Positions 10,123 to 17,963 of a stretch of 27,612 nucleotides of DNA are shown piece after piece. This DNA is from an uncultured Desulfobacca sp. (GTDB lineage: Bacteria > Desulfobacterota > Desulfobaccia > Desulfobaccales > Desulfobaccaceae). Positions within the stretch are counted from its first letter, which is position 1. Each line of letters begins with the position of its first letter. Position numbers and translations under genes: made by a program. The stretch lies in contig CALGOE010000030.1 of assembly GCA_937958145.1 (NCBI GenBank), forward strand, positions 1 to 27,612. The letters are read 5' to 3'. The notes beneath the pieces are model-generated. The model searched no databases. It was not told where the DNA came from and saw nothing but the letters and a program-made list of their open reading frames with translations.

Positions 10123-10179
10123 GATTGCAGCCTCGGGAGCTCTTCCCCAGGCGGGCAACGGCCTTCAGGGGGGCTTGGC

Positions 10180-10779
10180 TTAGCTCCAGAAAGGGCTGAG
10201 GGTCGGCCAGAGGATGGGGGCGCGGCTGCGCGCTGCGGTGACAATGGCCTGCAACCGGCGGGTGGCCTCGGTCAGGTTGTCGTTGACCACCAGATAGTCG
10301 TACCATGGCGCCTCCTGCACTTCCTGGCGGACCCGGGCCAGCCGTTGTTGGAGCTCTGCTTCGGGGAGATGGCCCCGGTCCCGCAGGCGCTGCTCCAGGA
10401 CCGCGGGCGTGGGCGGCAGAATGAAGATAAAAATGCCCTGGGGGCAATGTTCTTTCAGGGCCTTGGCGCCGTGGATCTCCACGTCGAAGAGGATATCCTG
10501 GCGGCCCCGCAGGGCTTGGTCGATCCAGAGGCGGGAAGTGCCGTAATAATGGCCGAACTGGTGGACATATTCCACCAGCGAGCCGTCACGGATGAGTTGG
10601 CCAAATTCCTCCTCCGACACAAAACAATAGTCCCGGCCGTCGACCTCACCCGGCCGCGGCGGTCGGGTGGTATAGGAGATGGAAAACCGGAGGCTGGGGT
10701 CACCGGCCTGCAGGGCCCGCACCAGGGTCGTTTTGCCCGCACCCGAAGCACCGGAGATGACAAAAATTTGGGCTGCCAT
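10180..10779 (-). CDS. gmk: Guanylate kinase
   Basis: 199 aa. Converts GMP (or dGMP) and ATP to GDP and ADP in the cytoplasm. The P-loop is GASGAGKTT (10-18), followed by the GMP-binding SYTTRPPRPGEVDGRDYCFV segment and the FDVEIHGAKALKE segment (the family usually has D-x-QG in place of IHG). Its ATG directly follows the TAA of the remA-like gene with no gap, so translation is coupled. The order yicC-remA-gmk is widely conserved. rpoZ, which often follows, is not present; the next gene is the CoA ligase behind its own promoter. Confidence 0.95.
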   Translation of the reverse strand: MAAQIFVISGASGAGKTTLVRALQAGDPSLRFSISYTTRPPRPGEVDGRDYCFVSEEEFGQLIRDGSLVEYVHQFGHYYGTSRLWIDQALRGRQDILFDVEIHGAKALKEHCPQGIFIFILPPTPAVLEQRLRDRGHLPEAELQQRLARVRQEVQEAPWYDYLVVNDNLTEATRRLQAIVTAARSRAPILWPTLSPFWS

Positions 10780-11061
10780 TTAGGGTTCCTTGGCACTGCG
10801 GTTCGGTGTCCCGTCCCCGGCAAAGCGCTGGGACAGGGTCTCGGGTTGGATGGCCGACAGAATGATGTGATTGCTGTCCGTGATGATGATAGCCCGGGTC
10901 TTGCGCCCATGGGTGGCGTCGATGAGACGCTGTTCATTCTTGGCGTCTTCCCGCAGGCGTTTCATGGGGGCGGAGCCGGGCGTGACAATGGCCACCACGC
11001 GGGCGCTGACTACCGTGTTGCCGAAGCCGATATTGATCAGGGCCGAATCTTTTCCTGGCAT
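10780..11061 (-). CDS. RemA/DUF370 family regulator
   Basis: 93 aa. The sequence INIGFGNTVVSARVVAIVTP, then KRLRED and RKTRAIIITDSNHIILSAIQPETLSQRF, is the signature of the DUF370/RemA family. Bacillus RemA is a DNA-binding activator of matrix and osmoprotection genes; the role in Gram-negative anaerobes is unknown. The start ATG 11061 has GGAGAA at suitable distance. It lies between yicC and gmk in the conserved order and abuts gmk. Confidence 0.9.
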   Translation of the reverse strand: MPGKDSALINIGFGNTVVSARVVAIVTPGSAPMKRLREDAKNEQRLIDATHGRKTRAIIITDSNHIILSAIQPETLSQRFAGDGTPNRSAKEP

Positions 11062-11126
11062 AACGGGCTTTCTCCAGTGGACAAAAAGACAGGGTAGTGG
11101 AAAAATTTACCTTGATCGCACGTTAG

Positions 11127-12011
11127 TTATTCAATATTTTGCACCTGTTCCCGCAGCCGCTCCAGGTCGGTCTTGACAGAGATGACCGCCTGGGAGATGA
11201 GGGCGTCCGTGGCCTTGGAGCCGATGGTATTGACCTCCCGGTTCATTTCCTGGAGGAGAAAATCCAGCTTGCGGCCGCAGGGTCCGGCTGCCACCATGGC
11301 CTGTTGGAACTGCTCCACATGGCTGCGTAATCGGGCCAGCTCTTCGGTAATATCAGCCCGATCCGCCAACAGGGCCACTTCCTGGGCCAGGCGCTGGGGA
11401 TCCACGGGTGCAGAGGCGGGCAGGAGTTGGGCCAGGCGGGCCAGGAGCTTGTCGCGATAGGCCTCCGGCACGGTGCTGGCCCGCAGTTCGATGACCTCGA
11501 CCTGATCCAGCACCCGTTGCAGGTGGGTCAAGAGCTCGCCCCGCAAATAATCCCCTTCCCGCCGGCGCATGGCCTCAACGACCTCCAGGGCCTGGTGGCC
11601 GGCGGCACTCAGGACCGACCAGAGGGCCTCGGTATCGCCGGGCGTCGTCTCCTGGAGGGTGATGACCTCGGGAAATCGCAGCAACTGCTCCCATCCCCAG
11701 GGTTCGGGGAGACCAAAGGTCTCCTGCAACTCGGTCAGGATGGCCGCCGCCTCCTGCAGCAGATGAGCATCCACTACCAGCGACCGGGAGCTCTGGCCGA
11801 TATAGGTCAGGGCCACACTCAGCTCTACTCGTCCCCGGGCGATGTGGCTGCTGATCAGTTGGCGCAACCGGTCTTCCAACATGAGGAGGGACCGGGGCAA
11901 CCGGAGGTGCACATCCAGGAACCGATGGTTCAGGGTGCGGATTTCCACGGTGAGCTGACAACCGGCGCCGGCCGCTTCACCCCGGCCAAAAGCCGTCATA
12001 CTTTTCATCAT
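11127..12011 (-). CDS. yicC: YicC/YloC family endoribonuclease
   Basis: 294 aa, close to the E. coli protein (287 aa). The N-terminus KSMTAFGRGE, the TLNHRFLDVHLRLP segment and the C-terminal block (ADITEELARLRSHVEQF, then GRKLDFLLQEMNREVNTIGSKA) are diagnostic of the family. YicC-type proteins are reported endoribonucleases that act on small or structured RNAs. Two ATGs (12011, 12008) start the frame and neither has a clear ribosome binding site. DUF4416 ends 42 bases upstream, and the remA-like gene follows after 65 bases. Confidence 0.93.
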   Translation of the reverse strand: MMKSMTAFGRGEAAGAGCQLTVEIRTLNHRFLDVHLRLPRSLLMLEDRLRQLISSHIARGRVELSVALTYIGQSSRSLVVDAHLLQEAAAILTELQETFGLPEPWGWEQLLRFPEVITLQETTPGDTEALWSVLSAAGHQALEVVEAMRRREGDYLRGELLTHLQRVLDQVEVIELRASTVPEAYRDKLLARLAQLLPASAPVDPQRLAQEVALLADRADITEELARLRSHVEQFQQAMVAAGPCGRKLDFLLQEMNREVNTIGSKATDALISQAVISVKTDLERLREQVQNIE

Positions 12012-12053
12012 AATGGTTTGCAGTTCTGCTGTCGCAGTGAGATGGGTATGGGT

Positions 12054-12608
12054 TTATTCTTGGCCTGTGGCCCCAAGAGCGGCCAATTGCCGCAGCTGCC
12101 AGAGATATTTGGCGCGGGCCTGTTGGAAAAACTGCCGCAGGGGTTCGCCGGCGTAATCCGGATAGGTCCAGGGCAAGGCCTGCCAGCCGCCTTTTTGCCA
12201 CAACAGCGTGATCTCCCCATAGATGCCGTCCTGGAGAGAGAGCCGATGGGTATAATTCTTGCCGGTGGCCAGAACCAGGCGTTCCCGGGCCAGATAGCCG
12301 GGATCAATATTCACCAGCCGGCGTGCCCCCAGGGAGAACCGCTTTTCCAGTTCATTGGTGTATCTCTTCCACTGGCTCAGCCCCCACGGATCGGCCAGGT
12401 ATAAGAAAACTGCCACCCGGCGCTGCAGCCCTGCCCCCATCTCCGGTTCGTAATAGCGGGTCTGGTCAAAGGGCAGCCAGGCACTCACCAGATCGGGTGG
12501 TCCCAACAGCTTGGCCAACTCCTGGAAGACCGTGGTCTCCAGGTGCGGCTGGGCAAAAAGGATACTGACCAGGGGTTTGACCGGCAACGGCCGGCGGGGC
12601 AGGCTCAT
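12054..12608 (-). CDS. DUF4416 family protein
   Basis: 184 aa. Recognised as DUF4416 from its opening PVKPLVSILFAQPHL, the FDQTRYYEPEMG block, the KRFSLGARRLVNIDPGYL block, and the end around PWTYPDYAGEPLRQFFQQAR. The family is small, soluble and of unknown function, and is found largely in Desulfobacterota and related anaerobes. It often sits beside yicC, as here. That neighbourhood hints at a link to RNA processing, but nothing in the sequence shows a catalytic site. Confidence 0.8.
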   Translation of the reverse strand: MSLPRRPLPVKPLVSILFAQPHLETTVFQELAKLLGPPDLVSAWLPFDQTRYYEPEMGAGLQRRVAVFLYLADPWGLSQWKRYTNELEKRFSLGARRLVNIDPGYLARERLVLATGKNYTHRLSLQDGIYGEITLLWQKGGWQALPWTYPDYAGEPLRQFFQQARAKYLWQLRQLAALGATGQE

Positions 12609-12651
12609 ACGTCTACGCTAAAAAATGTCACATAGTACGGCAAAGCGAGGT

Positions 12652-13602
12652 TCAAGTCAACCCTTTTTTCAGGGCCAAGCCCAGAACAGTAAAGCTGAGG
12701 GCGGCCAGGGTGCTGACCGTAACAAGTAGGCGGATAGCCCGGGGGATATCCGCGGGCTCCGGCTCTCGCCGCGGATCGCCGAGCCAGGGTTTTGCCACTG
12801 TCTCCCCGTGATAGATATTGGGGCCGCCCAGACGCAGGCCCAGGGCGCCGCTCATGGCCGCCTCGGGCCAACCGGCATTGGGACTGGCATGCCGGCGGCC
12901 GTCCCGGCGAAAAATCCGCCAGGTCTGCCGCCAATCCAGACCGAGCATGCCAGCCCCCAGGACAAAGAAGATGCCGCTGAGGCGGGCCGGCAGCCAATTG
13001 GCCAGATCGTCCAACCTGGCCCCCGCCCAGCCGAATTCCCGATACCGGGCGGTTTTATAGCCCACCATGGAATCCAGGGTGCTGGCAGCCTTGAAGGCCC
13101 AGGCCAGCGGCGGCCCGCCCAGAGTCGCATAGAACATGGGCGAAAGAACCCCATCCACGGTATTTTCGGCGATGGTCTCCACGGTGGCCCGAACGATCCC
13201 GGCTTCGTCCAGATGGGCCGTCTCCCGGCCGACGATGTTGGCCAAGGCGCTTCGGGCGGCCGGGAGATCGCCCCGCCGCAGGGGATGATAGACGGCCCAG
13301 GCATGGTTGGCCAGGTCCCGCACGGAAATGGCCCAATAGAGCAGCAGAACGCTCATGCCCAAGCCCAGCCCAGGGTGGACCGCCGTGGCCAGCCCGACGA
13401 GCCCATAGGCCGTCCCGGCGGCCACCAGGAGGCAGCCCCCGGCCAGGACCATACCGGCCAGGTGCATAGAGGTAAAGCGCCGACGCAGCGGTTCCTCCCA
13501 GGCGGTGATGAGCCGGCCCAACCAGCGGACCGGATGGGGCCAGGAAGGCGGATCGCCCAGGGCCAGATCCAGAGCATACGCCGCCAGCAGTTCAAAGCCC
13601 AC
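12652..13602 (-). CDS. cbiB: Adenosylcobinamide-phosphate synthase (CbiB/CobD-type membrane enzyme)
   Basis: 316 aa. Joins the aminopropanol phosphate arm to adenosylcobyric acid in cobalamin synthesis at the inner membrane. Family features seen are DLALGDPPSWPHPVRWLG at the N-terminus, the YWAISVRDLANHA helix, ETIAENTVDGVLSPMFYA, KAASTLDSMVGY and SPNAGWPEAAMSGAL. At least four hydrophobic segments are present. The start is GTG 13602, which overlaps the end of cobD by 11 bases, so the two are translationally coupled. This fits, because the CobD product is the substrate arm used by this enzyme. Confidence 0.95.
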   Translation of the reverse strand: MGFELLAAYALDLALGDPPSWPHPVRWLGRLITAWEEPLRRRFTSMHLAGMVLAGGCLLVAAGTAYGLVGLATAVHPGLGLGMSVLLLYWAISVRDLANHAWAVYHPLRRGDLPAARSALANIVGRETAHLDEAGIVRATVETIAENTVDGVLSPMFYATLGGPPLAWAFKAASTLDSMVGYKTARYREFGWAGARLDDLANWLPARLSGIFFVLGAGMLGLDWRQTWRIFRRDGRRHASPNAGWPEAAMSGALGLRLGGPNIYHGETVAKPWLGDPRREPEPADIPRAIRLLVTVSTLAALSFTVLGLALKKGLT

Positions 13603-14686
13603 GATTCACCACGTCCCGGAAAGCGGCCACCAGGGCTTCGTTCTCCCGCTGCCGCCGCACGGCCAGGCGCAGACAGCGATCATCCAGACCGCGGTAATTG
13701 GAGCAGTCCCGGAGCAGAAAACCCCGCTGGCCCATAAGTTCCACGAGACGTGGGGCCGTGGGCAGCTCCGGTCCTAACCGGCAAAAGATAAAATTGGCCG
13801 TGGGCGGCAGAGGATTCAGCCCCGGAATGGTCTGCAAGGCTTCGTACAACTTCTGCCGGGTGCGGTGGAGATACTCCCGGGAGTGAGCCAGGTATTTTTG
13901 GTCCTGCAAGGCCGCGGTGCCGGCCGCCTGGGCCAGGCTGTTGATATTCCAGGGCGGGAGCTGGGCCGCCAAGGTTTGCACCCGATCTTTGGTCCCGGCA
14001 ACAAACCCCAGCCGCAGCCCCGGCAGGGCAAAGAATTTGGTTAAAGACCCCAGAACCACCACCCGGGGGTCCTGCACCGCCCGGGGCACCAGGGTCAGGG
14101 TCTGGTAGTCCTCGACAAAATCGAGGAAGGCCTCGTCCATCACCAGGAGGGCGGTCTTGGGCAGCACCGCCAGCAATTCCTCCAGGGCGTCCCGAGGAAG
14201 CAGCGTGCCCGTGGGATTGTTGGGATTGCACAGAAAAATCAGGCCACCCTGGGAGACGGCCTCGGCCAGCTCGGCCATATGCCAAGTATAATCAGGTGGT
14301 TGCAGGTACACAAAACGGCAGGGCCGGCCGGTTAAACCCACGGCGTATTCATATTCACTGAATCCCGGCGCCGGCAACAAGGCCCGGTCCTGGGGAAAAA
14401 CCCGGGGGAGCAGATACAGCAGCTCCATGGAACCGTTGCCCAAGACCAGGTTGTCCGGCTCGAGCCCGAGATGGGCCGCCAGGGCGGCCTTTAAGGTCCG
14501 GGCGTAAGGGTCGGGATAATGAACGATACCGGGGAGATTTTCCAGCAATGCCTGCCAAACCTCCTGAGGCGGCCCCAAAGGATTCATGTTGGCGCTAAAA
14601 TCGATCAGCTCGGGACGACCGAAGGTTTGGCTGGCCAAAGCCAGGTCGCCGCCGTGGCGGGGGCGGTCAGGAGGAAAGGATGCCAT
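13592..14686 (-). CDS. cobD: Threonine-phosphate decarboxylase (CobD)
   Basis: 364 aa PLP-dependent fold-type I enzyme related to HisC. Decarboxylates L-threonine phosphate to aminopropanol phosphate for the lower arm of cobalamin. Seen are HGGDLALAS and FSANMNPLGPP near the N-terminus, NPNNPTG (154-160), DEAFLDF (184-190) and GSLTKFFALPGLRLG, with Lys217 as the PLP lysine. The N-terminal HGGD...DFSANMNPLG block favours CobD over HisC, and coupling to cbiB settles it. The ATG at 14686 lacks an obvious ribosome binding site. The 102-base gap upstream (14687-14788) holds a GGGGCG/CGCCCC hairpin after eno with no T-run close behind, and no cobalamin riboswitch could be recognised. Confidence 0.92.
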   Translation of the reverse strand: MASFPPDRPRHGGDLALASQTFGRPELIDFSANMNPLGPPQEVWQALLENLPGIVHYPDPYARTLKAALAAHLGLEPDNLVLGNGSMELLYLLPRVFPQDRALLPAPGFSEYEYAVGLTGRPCRFVYLQPPDYTWHMAELAEAVSQGGLIFLCNPNNPTGTLLPRDALEELLAVLPKTALLVMDEAFLDFVEDYQTLTLVPRAVQDPRVVVLGSLTKFFALPGLRLGFVAGTKDRVQTLAAQLPPWNINSLAQAAGTAALQDQKYLAHSREYLHRTRQKLYEALQTIPGLNPLPPTANFIFCRLGPELPTAPRLVELMGQRGFLLRDCSNYRGLDDRCLRLAVRRQRENEALVAAFRDVVNRGL

Positions 14687-14788
14687 GGGTTATGAATTAT
14701 CGGTTAATAATGGATAGCAGGTATCTTTTGCAAAAAATTGACCTTCTGCAGGGGGGCGATGGGTCCACCGCCCCGGGTAGATGTTCTC

Positions 14789-16066
14789 TTATCTGGCAAA
14801 GGGGTTGCCAAAGACCGCGGCTTGGCCCAGTTCCGCTTCAATCTCCAGGAGGCGGTTGTATTTGGCGATGCGTTCGCTGCGGCTCACGGAGCCGGTCTTG
14901 ATCTGGCCGCCGCCCATGGCGACGGCGAAATCGGCCATAAAGGTATCCTCGGTTTCCCCGGAGCGATGGGAAATGACAAAGCCCCAGCCGGCCTGGCGGC
15001 AGAGCTGGATGGTCTCAATGGTTTCAGTGACCGTGCCGATCTGGTTGAGCTTAATGAGCACGGCATTGGCCGCCTTTTCGGCAATACCCCGCCGGACGAA
15101 TCTGCTGTTGGTAACAAAAAGATCATCGCCGACGATCTGGATTTTGTGGCCGATGGCCGCAGTCATGGCCTGGAAACCGGCCCAGTCATTTTCGTCCAAA
15201 CCGTCTTCGATGGACACGATGGGGTAGTTCTGGATCCATTCCTGGTAGAGGGCGTTCATTTCGGCCGTGCTCTTGATGCCCTGGCCCGACTTCTTGAGAT
15301 TATAGGCGCCGTTTTCAAAAAAGGAGCTGGCCGCCGGATCGAGGGTAAGGGCGACATCGGTACCGGGCTTGTAGCCGGCGGTCTCGATGGCCTCGAGGAT
15401 CACTTCGCAGGCCTCATTGTTGCTTTTTAGATTCGGGGCAAAGCCGCCCTCATCGCCGACGTTGGTGTTATAGCCCTTTTTCTGCAGGATTTTTTTCAGG
15501 GTATGGAAAACCTCGGCGCAGTAGCGCAGGGCTTCCTGGAAGGTGGGGGCGCCCAAGGGCATGATCATGAATTCCTGAAAATCGACGCTGTTATCGGCGT
15601 GTTTGCCGCCGTTCAAAACATTCATCATGGGCATGGGCAGGCGCACGGCGCCGGTGCCGCCCAGATAGGCATAAAGGGGCAGATTGGCGTTTTGGGCCGC
15701 GGCCTTGGCCACGGCCTGGGAGACGCCCAGAATGGCGTTGGCCCCCAGGCGGGCCTTATTGGGGGTACCGTCCAGAGCAATGAGCAGCCGGTCCAGATCG
15801 GCCTGATGGCTGGGGTTGCGGCCGATGACCTCTGGGGCAATGATGTCATTGACGTTGGCCACGGCCTTGAGCACCCCTTTGCCGCCGTAGCGTTGGTCAT
15901 CGCCGTCCCGCAGTTCCACGGCCTCATTTTCGCCGGTGGAGGCCCCGGAGGGCACGGAAGACGAAGCCACAACGCCATTGTCCAGGGCGACAAAGACGCG
16001 CAGAGTGGGATTGCCGCGTGAATCAAGAATTTCCATGGCTTTGACGGCACTGATGTTCGGGCTCAT
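14789..16066 (-). CDS. eno: Enolase
   Basis: 425 aa, standard length. Converts 2-phosphoglycerate to phosphoenolpyruvate. Catalytic Glu206 (GDEGGFAP) and Lys339 (LIKLNQIG), metal ligands Asp243 (LDPAAS), Glu287 (IEDG) and Asp314 (VGDD), and the SHRSGETEDTF loop are all present, so the enzyme should be active. ATG 16066 was chosen because AAGGA lies nine bases upstream and the family starts here; the frame stays open further upstream but only overlaps the MFS gene. Enolase is the textbook target of fluoride (as a fluoride-phosphate-Mg complex). Its place at the end of the gene series that starts at the fluoride riboswitch and crcB is therefore suggestive. The 86-base gap before it could hold its own promoter, so co-transcription is not certain. 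Confidence 0.96.
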   Translation of the reverse strand: MSPNISAVKAMEILDSRGNPTLRVFVALDNGVVASSSVPSGASTGENEAVELRDGDDQRYGGKGVLKAVANVNDIIAPEVIGRNPSHQADLDRLLIALDGTPNKARLGANAILGVSQAVAKAAAQNANLPLYAYLGGTGAVRLPMPMMNVLNGGKHADNSVDFQEFMIMPLGAPTFQEALRYCAEVFHTLKKILQKKGYNTNVGDEGGFAPNLKSNNEACEVILEAIETAGYKPGTDVALTLDPAASSFFENGAYNLKKSGQGIKSTAEMNALYQEWIQNYPIVSIEDGLDENDWAGFQAMTAAIGHKIQIVGDDLFVTNSRFVRRGIAEKAANAVLIKLNQIGTVTETIETIQLCRQAGWGFVISHRSGETEDTFMADFAVAMGGGQIKTGSVSRSERIAKYNRLLEIEAELGQAAVFGNPFAR

Positions 16067-16152
16067 GGGCAGGTTCCTTTCTGAACAGAGGATATCAGTA
16101 TTAACCATAGCATATTCTGGCCGACAGGGGACAAAAAATTCAAGGTTTGCCG

Positions 16153-17364
16153 CTACCGCCGCACCGGGCAGAAGCTGCGGGCCACGGCGAGAATAATGGG
16201 GATGGCCAGGAGTTGGCTGACCATCGAAAAGATGACCAGGTAGATGAGAAAGTGATCGTAGAGCAGGCCCATGAGGACGCTCCCCAGGAACCAGAAGAGG
16301 CCGTAGCCGGTCTGGAAGATGCCGTAGGCCGAGGCCCGCCGCCGGCTGGCCACCAGATCGGCCACCGCGGCCCGCATTACCGATTCCTGGGCGCCCATAC
16401 CGATGCCCCACAGGACCATGCCAGCGATGGCCCAGCCCCAGCCCCCCAGGAAGACCAGGGGGGCGAAGAGGGCCGAGAGGAGGGTGGCGGCCACCATGAC
16501 GATGACGCCGAAGCGATCGTAGGTGTACCCCAGGGCCAGGGCGGCCAGGGCATCAGTGCCCATGGCCACTGCATAGGCCAATGGTATCCAGACCTCGGGC
16601 ATGACCTGGGCCTGTTTAAAATGATAGGCAATGAGGGGGAAATCGGCAAAACCGGCTCCCAGCAGGGCCACGGCGATGACGTAAAGCCAGAACGGCCGGG
16701 TCAGGCCCTCCGGCTCCACGGTAAGGACCTTGACCTCCAGGCGTTCCGGTCTGGGATACAAAAATCTGGCCCACAGCAGGGTGGCTATGGCCGCCAGGGC
16801 CGGCAGGAGCAAAAGCGCATAGGCCATGGGATAGCCGCCGGCGGCCTTGAAATACAGGACGGCGGCCACGGCCAGGGGACCGATAAAGGCCCCCAGTTGA
16901 TCCATGGCCTCGTGCAGACCGAAACCCCACCCCCGGCCCACGGTAAAGGCGGCGTGGGAAAGCATGGCGTCCCGGGCGGGGTTGCGAATGGCCTTGCCCA
17001 GGCGCTCCGTCAGCATCAGGCCGACGGCGATTTCCCAGCGTCCGGCCAGGGCCAGGAGGGGCACGGCAAAGAGGTTGAGGCAGTAGCCGATGAGGGTGAT
17101 GGCCCAGTAGCGCTTGGTCTGGTCAGTGACCAGACCGGAGAGGAGGCGCAGGGCATAGCCGATGAGTTCCCCCAGCCCGGCCACCGTGGCCACCAACGCG
17201 GCCCCGGCCCCTAATTGGGCCAGAAAGGGCCCATTGATGCTGCGGGCCCCTTCGTAGGTCATGTCACTGAGCAGGCTGACCACCCCCAGGAGGATAACAA
17301 ATTTGATGGCTGAGGGTGGCGGCAGATTTTTTCCGGCCGCAGCCGTTGGCTCGTCTTGGTTCAT
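16153..17364 (-). CDS. MFS transporter, substrate unknown
   Basis: 403 aa with about twelve hydrophobic segments, typical of the major facilitator superfamily. The MFS loop signature appears in modified form as SGLVTDQTKRYW after the second membrane segment, with a second copy-like GYTYDRFG in the C-terminal half. LGKAIRNPARDAMLS and MGAQESVMRAAVADLV resemble a large family of uncharacterised prokaryotic MFS permeases. It starts 15 bases after the UspA gene on the same strand, so the two are probably co-transcribed. Its position in the series running from crcB to eno makes a role in ion stress plausible, but nothing in the sequence defines a substrate. Confidence 0.88.
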   Translation of the reverse strand: MNQDEPTAAAGKNLPPPSAIKFVILLGVVSLLSDMTYEGARSINGPFLAQLGAGAALVATVAGLGELIGYALRLLSGLVTDQTKRYWAITLIGYCLNLFAVPLLALAGRWEIAVGLMLTERLGKAIRNPARDAMLSHAAFTVGRGWGFGLHEAMDQLGAFIGPLAVAAVLYFKAAGGYPMAYALLLLPALAAIATLLWARFLYPRPERLEVKVLTVEPEGLTRPFWLYVIAVALLGAGFADFPLIAYHFKQAQVMPEVWIPLAYAVAMGTDALAALALGYTYDRFGVIVMVAATLLSALFAPLVFLGGWGWAIAGMVLWGIGMGAQESVMRAAVADLVASRRRASAYGIFQTGYGLFWFLGSVLMGLLYDHFLIYLVIFSMVSQLLAIPIILAVARSFCPVRR

Positions 17365-17379
17365 GGAATTATTCTTTGG

Positions 17380-17802
17380 CTAGCGGACGATGAGAACGCT
17401 GCAGGGGGCGTGGCGGCTGACCTTCTCGGCGGTGGTGCCCAAAAAGGCGGCCCAGACGCCGGAGACGCCGCTGTGGCCCACCAGGATGAGATCATAGTTG
17501 CCTTCCTTGGCCACCTCCACGATGGTCTGGGCCGGATGACCAAAAGGCCGTAATAATTTGATCTCCAGGCCCGCGGCCTGGGCCTGGTCCCGCACTTCGG
17601 CGGCAATCTTCTCGAATCTTTCATCGAGAAACTTCTTTTCTTCATCAATTTCATCGATGGTGCCGCCATAGCGGGGCAGCCGCTCCTGGACGGTCACCGC
17701 CCAGAGTTCGGCCTGATGGATCCTGGCCAGACTGATGCCGGCGGCCAGGGCCTTTTGGGCTCCCTCGGAGCCGTCATAGGCGATGAGAAGTTTCTTAAAC
17801 AT
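17380..17802 (-). CDS. Universal stress protein (UspA family)
   Basis: 140 aa single-domain UspA. ATG 17802 is preferred because AGGAGG lies five bases before it; an in-frame GTG at 17808 falls inside that ribosome binding site. The N-terminal FKKLLIAYDGSEGAQKAL strand-loop is typical. The C-terminal GHSGVSGVWAAFLGTTAEKV fits the ATP-binding pattern G-2x-G-9x-G-S/T of the nucleotide-binding subclass. UspA genes are among those I recall as associated with fluoride riboswitches. The gap to the antiporter gene upstream is 161 bases and contains no recognisable terminator. A weak promoter-like pair (TTGGGC, 17 bases, TATCAT on the minus strand) is present there. Confidence 0.92.
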   Translation of the reverse strand: MFKKLLIAYDGSEGAQKALAAGISLARIHQAELWAVTVQERLPRYGGTIDEIDEEKKFLDERFEKIAAEVRDQAQAAGLEIKLLRPFGHPAQTIVEVAKEGNYDLILVGHSGVSGVWAAFLGTTAEKVSRHAPCSVLIVR

Positions 17803-17963
17803 AGCCACCTCCTGCTGGTTGCCATATCTTTTAAAAGGCGATGCTTTTGTGCCTCACCGAGAGCGAGAGAACAACGATGATAATTTATTGAATTTTTTCG
17901 CCCAACGCCTTCCAAGCAAACTTTGCCATACCTTTTCCTCTCACTGGCCACTGACTCCGGTCT

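Noticed and set aside
14755..14788. Hairpin GGGGCG/CGCCCC after eno as a terminator
   Set aside because: The nearest T-run lies about 15 bases beyond the stem on the minus strand, so it does not fit an intrinsic terminator; it may only be an mRNA stem.
16067..16411. In-frame upstream extension of the enolase reading frame by 115 codons
   Set aside because: It overlaps the MFS gene, lacks family similarity, and the standard enolase N-terminus with a good ribosome binding site is at 16066.
17941..17954. CACTGGCCACTG repeated in two intergenic gaps (also at about 1086-1097)
   Set aside because: A shared 12-mer is expected by chance in 27 kb, and no longer shared sequence or structure flanks it.
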